Of a stretch of 64,000 nt of DNA, positions 63,839 to 64,000 are shown one piece after another (the stretch's first letter is position 1; each line of letters opens with the position of its first letter). The DNA lies in assembly GCA_025403435.1 (NCBI GenBank), contig CM046337.1, positions 9,053,015-9,117,014 of the forward strand, given 5' to 3'. This stretch comes from Artocarpus heterophyllus (lineage: Eukaryota; Streptophyta; Magnoliopsida; Rosales; Moraceae). The notes below the pieces were generated by a model, which was not told the DNA's origin, searched no databases, and saw nothing but the letters and a program-made list of their open reading frames with translations. The position numbers were made by a program, and so were the translations under genes.

Positions 63839-64000
63839 AAGGTGTTTAGTAAGTATGGTTAGAATCAACTTTTTGGTTACTAAATAGTGTAAAGATTTCA
63901 CATATTACAGTAAAAGCAAAAAGTTATTACAGTGTAAAAATCTTATATGCTACAGTGTTTTGAACTAAATAATTGGTTCTAATCATGTTTGTCTAACACC
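63839..64000. mobile_element. MITE of the GGGTGTTTGG / TGCTACAGT family, cut by the window edge
   Basis: Left end AAGGTGTTTAGTAAGTATGG. The core has AGTGTAAAGATTTCACATATTA and CTTATATGCTACAGTG. The right end reads CATGTTTGTCTAACACC and reaches the last base. Confidence 0.65.

Larger units (their letters stand above)
60072..64000. other. Repeat-rich spacer at the right end of the window
   Basis: The left end is the DHHC gene leader and promoter. Beyond it lie very AT-rich sequence (60300-61100), a segment rich in GTCG motifs (61300-62480), a GC-rich patch (63178-63255), a tandem 213-bp duplication and a final MITE copy. No supported gene; the 133-codon frame at 62100-62501 is low-complexity. 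Confidence 0.5.

Overview
This is a window of plant nuclear DNA, almost certainly from a eudicot. It is AT-rich and gene-poor, with intron-split genes, GT-AG introns, long spacers full of A/T runs and (TA)n tracts, and many small inverted-repeat transposons. I recognise eight protein-coding genes, all from families general to flowering plants. I could not name the species. No bacterial, viral or organellar gene block was seen.

Layout from left to right. (1) The 5' part of a U-box ubiquitin ligase gene with an N-terminal USP-like domain lies on the minus strand and runs off the left edge (17-1642). (2) A complete four-coding-exon actin gene is on the minus strand (4414-6581), with a leader intron and a leader exon near 7540-7640. 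(3) After about 7 kb of spacer comes an intronless SIAMESE-related CDK-inhibitor-like gene (15360-15971, plus). (4) About 11.6 kb of MITE-bearing spacer follows. (5) A three-exon gene of a plant-specific, functionally unassigned family is at 27609-30030 (plus). (6) Convergent to it is an eight-exon XBAT31-type ankyrin/RING ubiquitin ligase (34648-37162, minus). (7) A transposon-rich 15 kb follows. It holds a hAT-type element with a perfect 8-bp target duplication, a CACTA-type MITE, a 2.2-kb solo LTR, and many copies of one MITE family. (8) Two tandem class I small heat-shock protein genes lie at 52966-53442 and 56403-56879 (plus), each with a co-duplicated promoter. (9) A nine-coding-exon DHHC-type S-acyltransferase-like gene follows (57661-60071, minus). 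(10) The last 4 kb is repeat-rich spacer.

The genes do not form a pathway. Two encode ubiquitin ligases, two encode paralogous heat-shock chaperones, and the rest are unrelated. The only local functional unit is the pair of small HSP genes with their matching heat-shock promoters.

The most unusual points are: a DHHC enzyme whose cysteine-rich domain lacks most zinc-binding cysteines; an eight-copy near-palindromic repeat inside the solo LTR; a GC-AG intron in the XBAT31 gene; the co-duplicated sHSP promoters with GAA triplets at exact 10-bp spacing; and one MITE family present at least nine times in 64 kb. I did not find a convincing wholly new system. The DHHC gene is the closest candidate for unusual biology.
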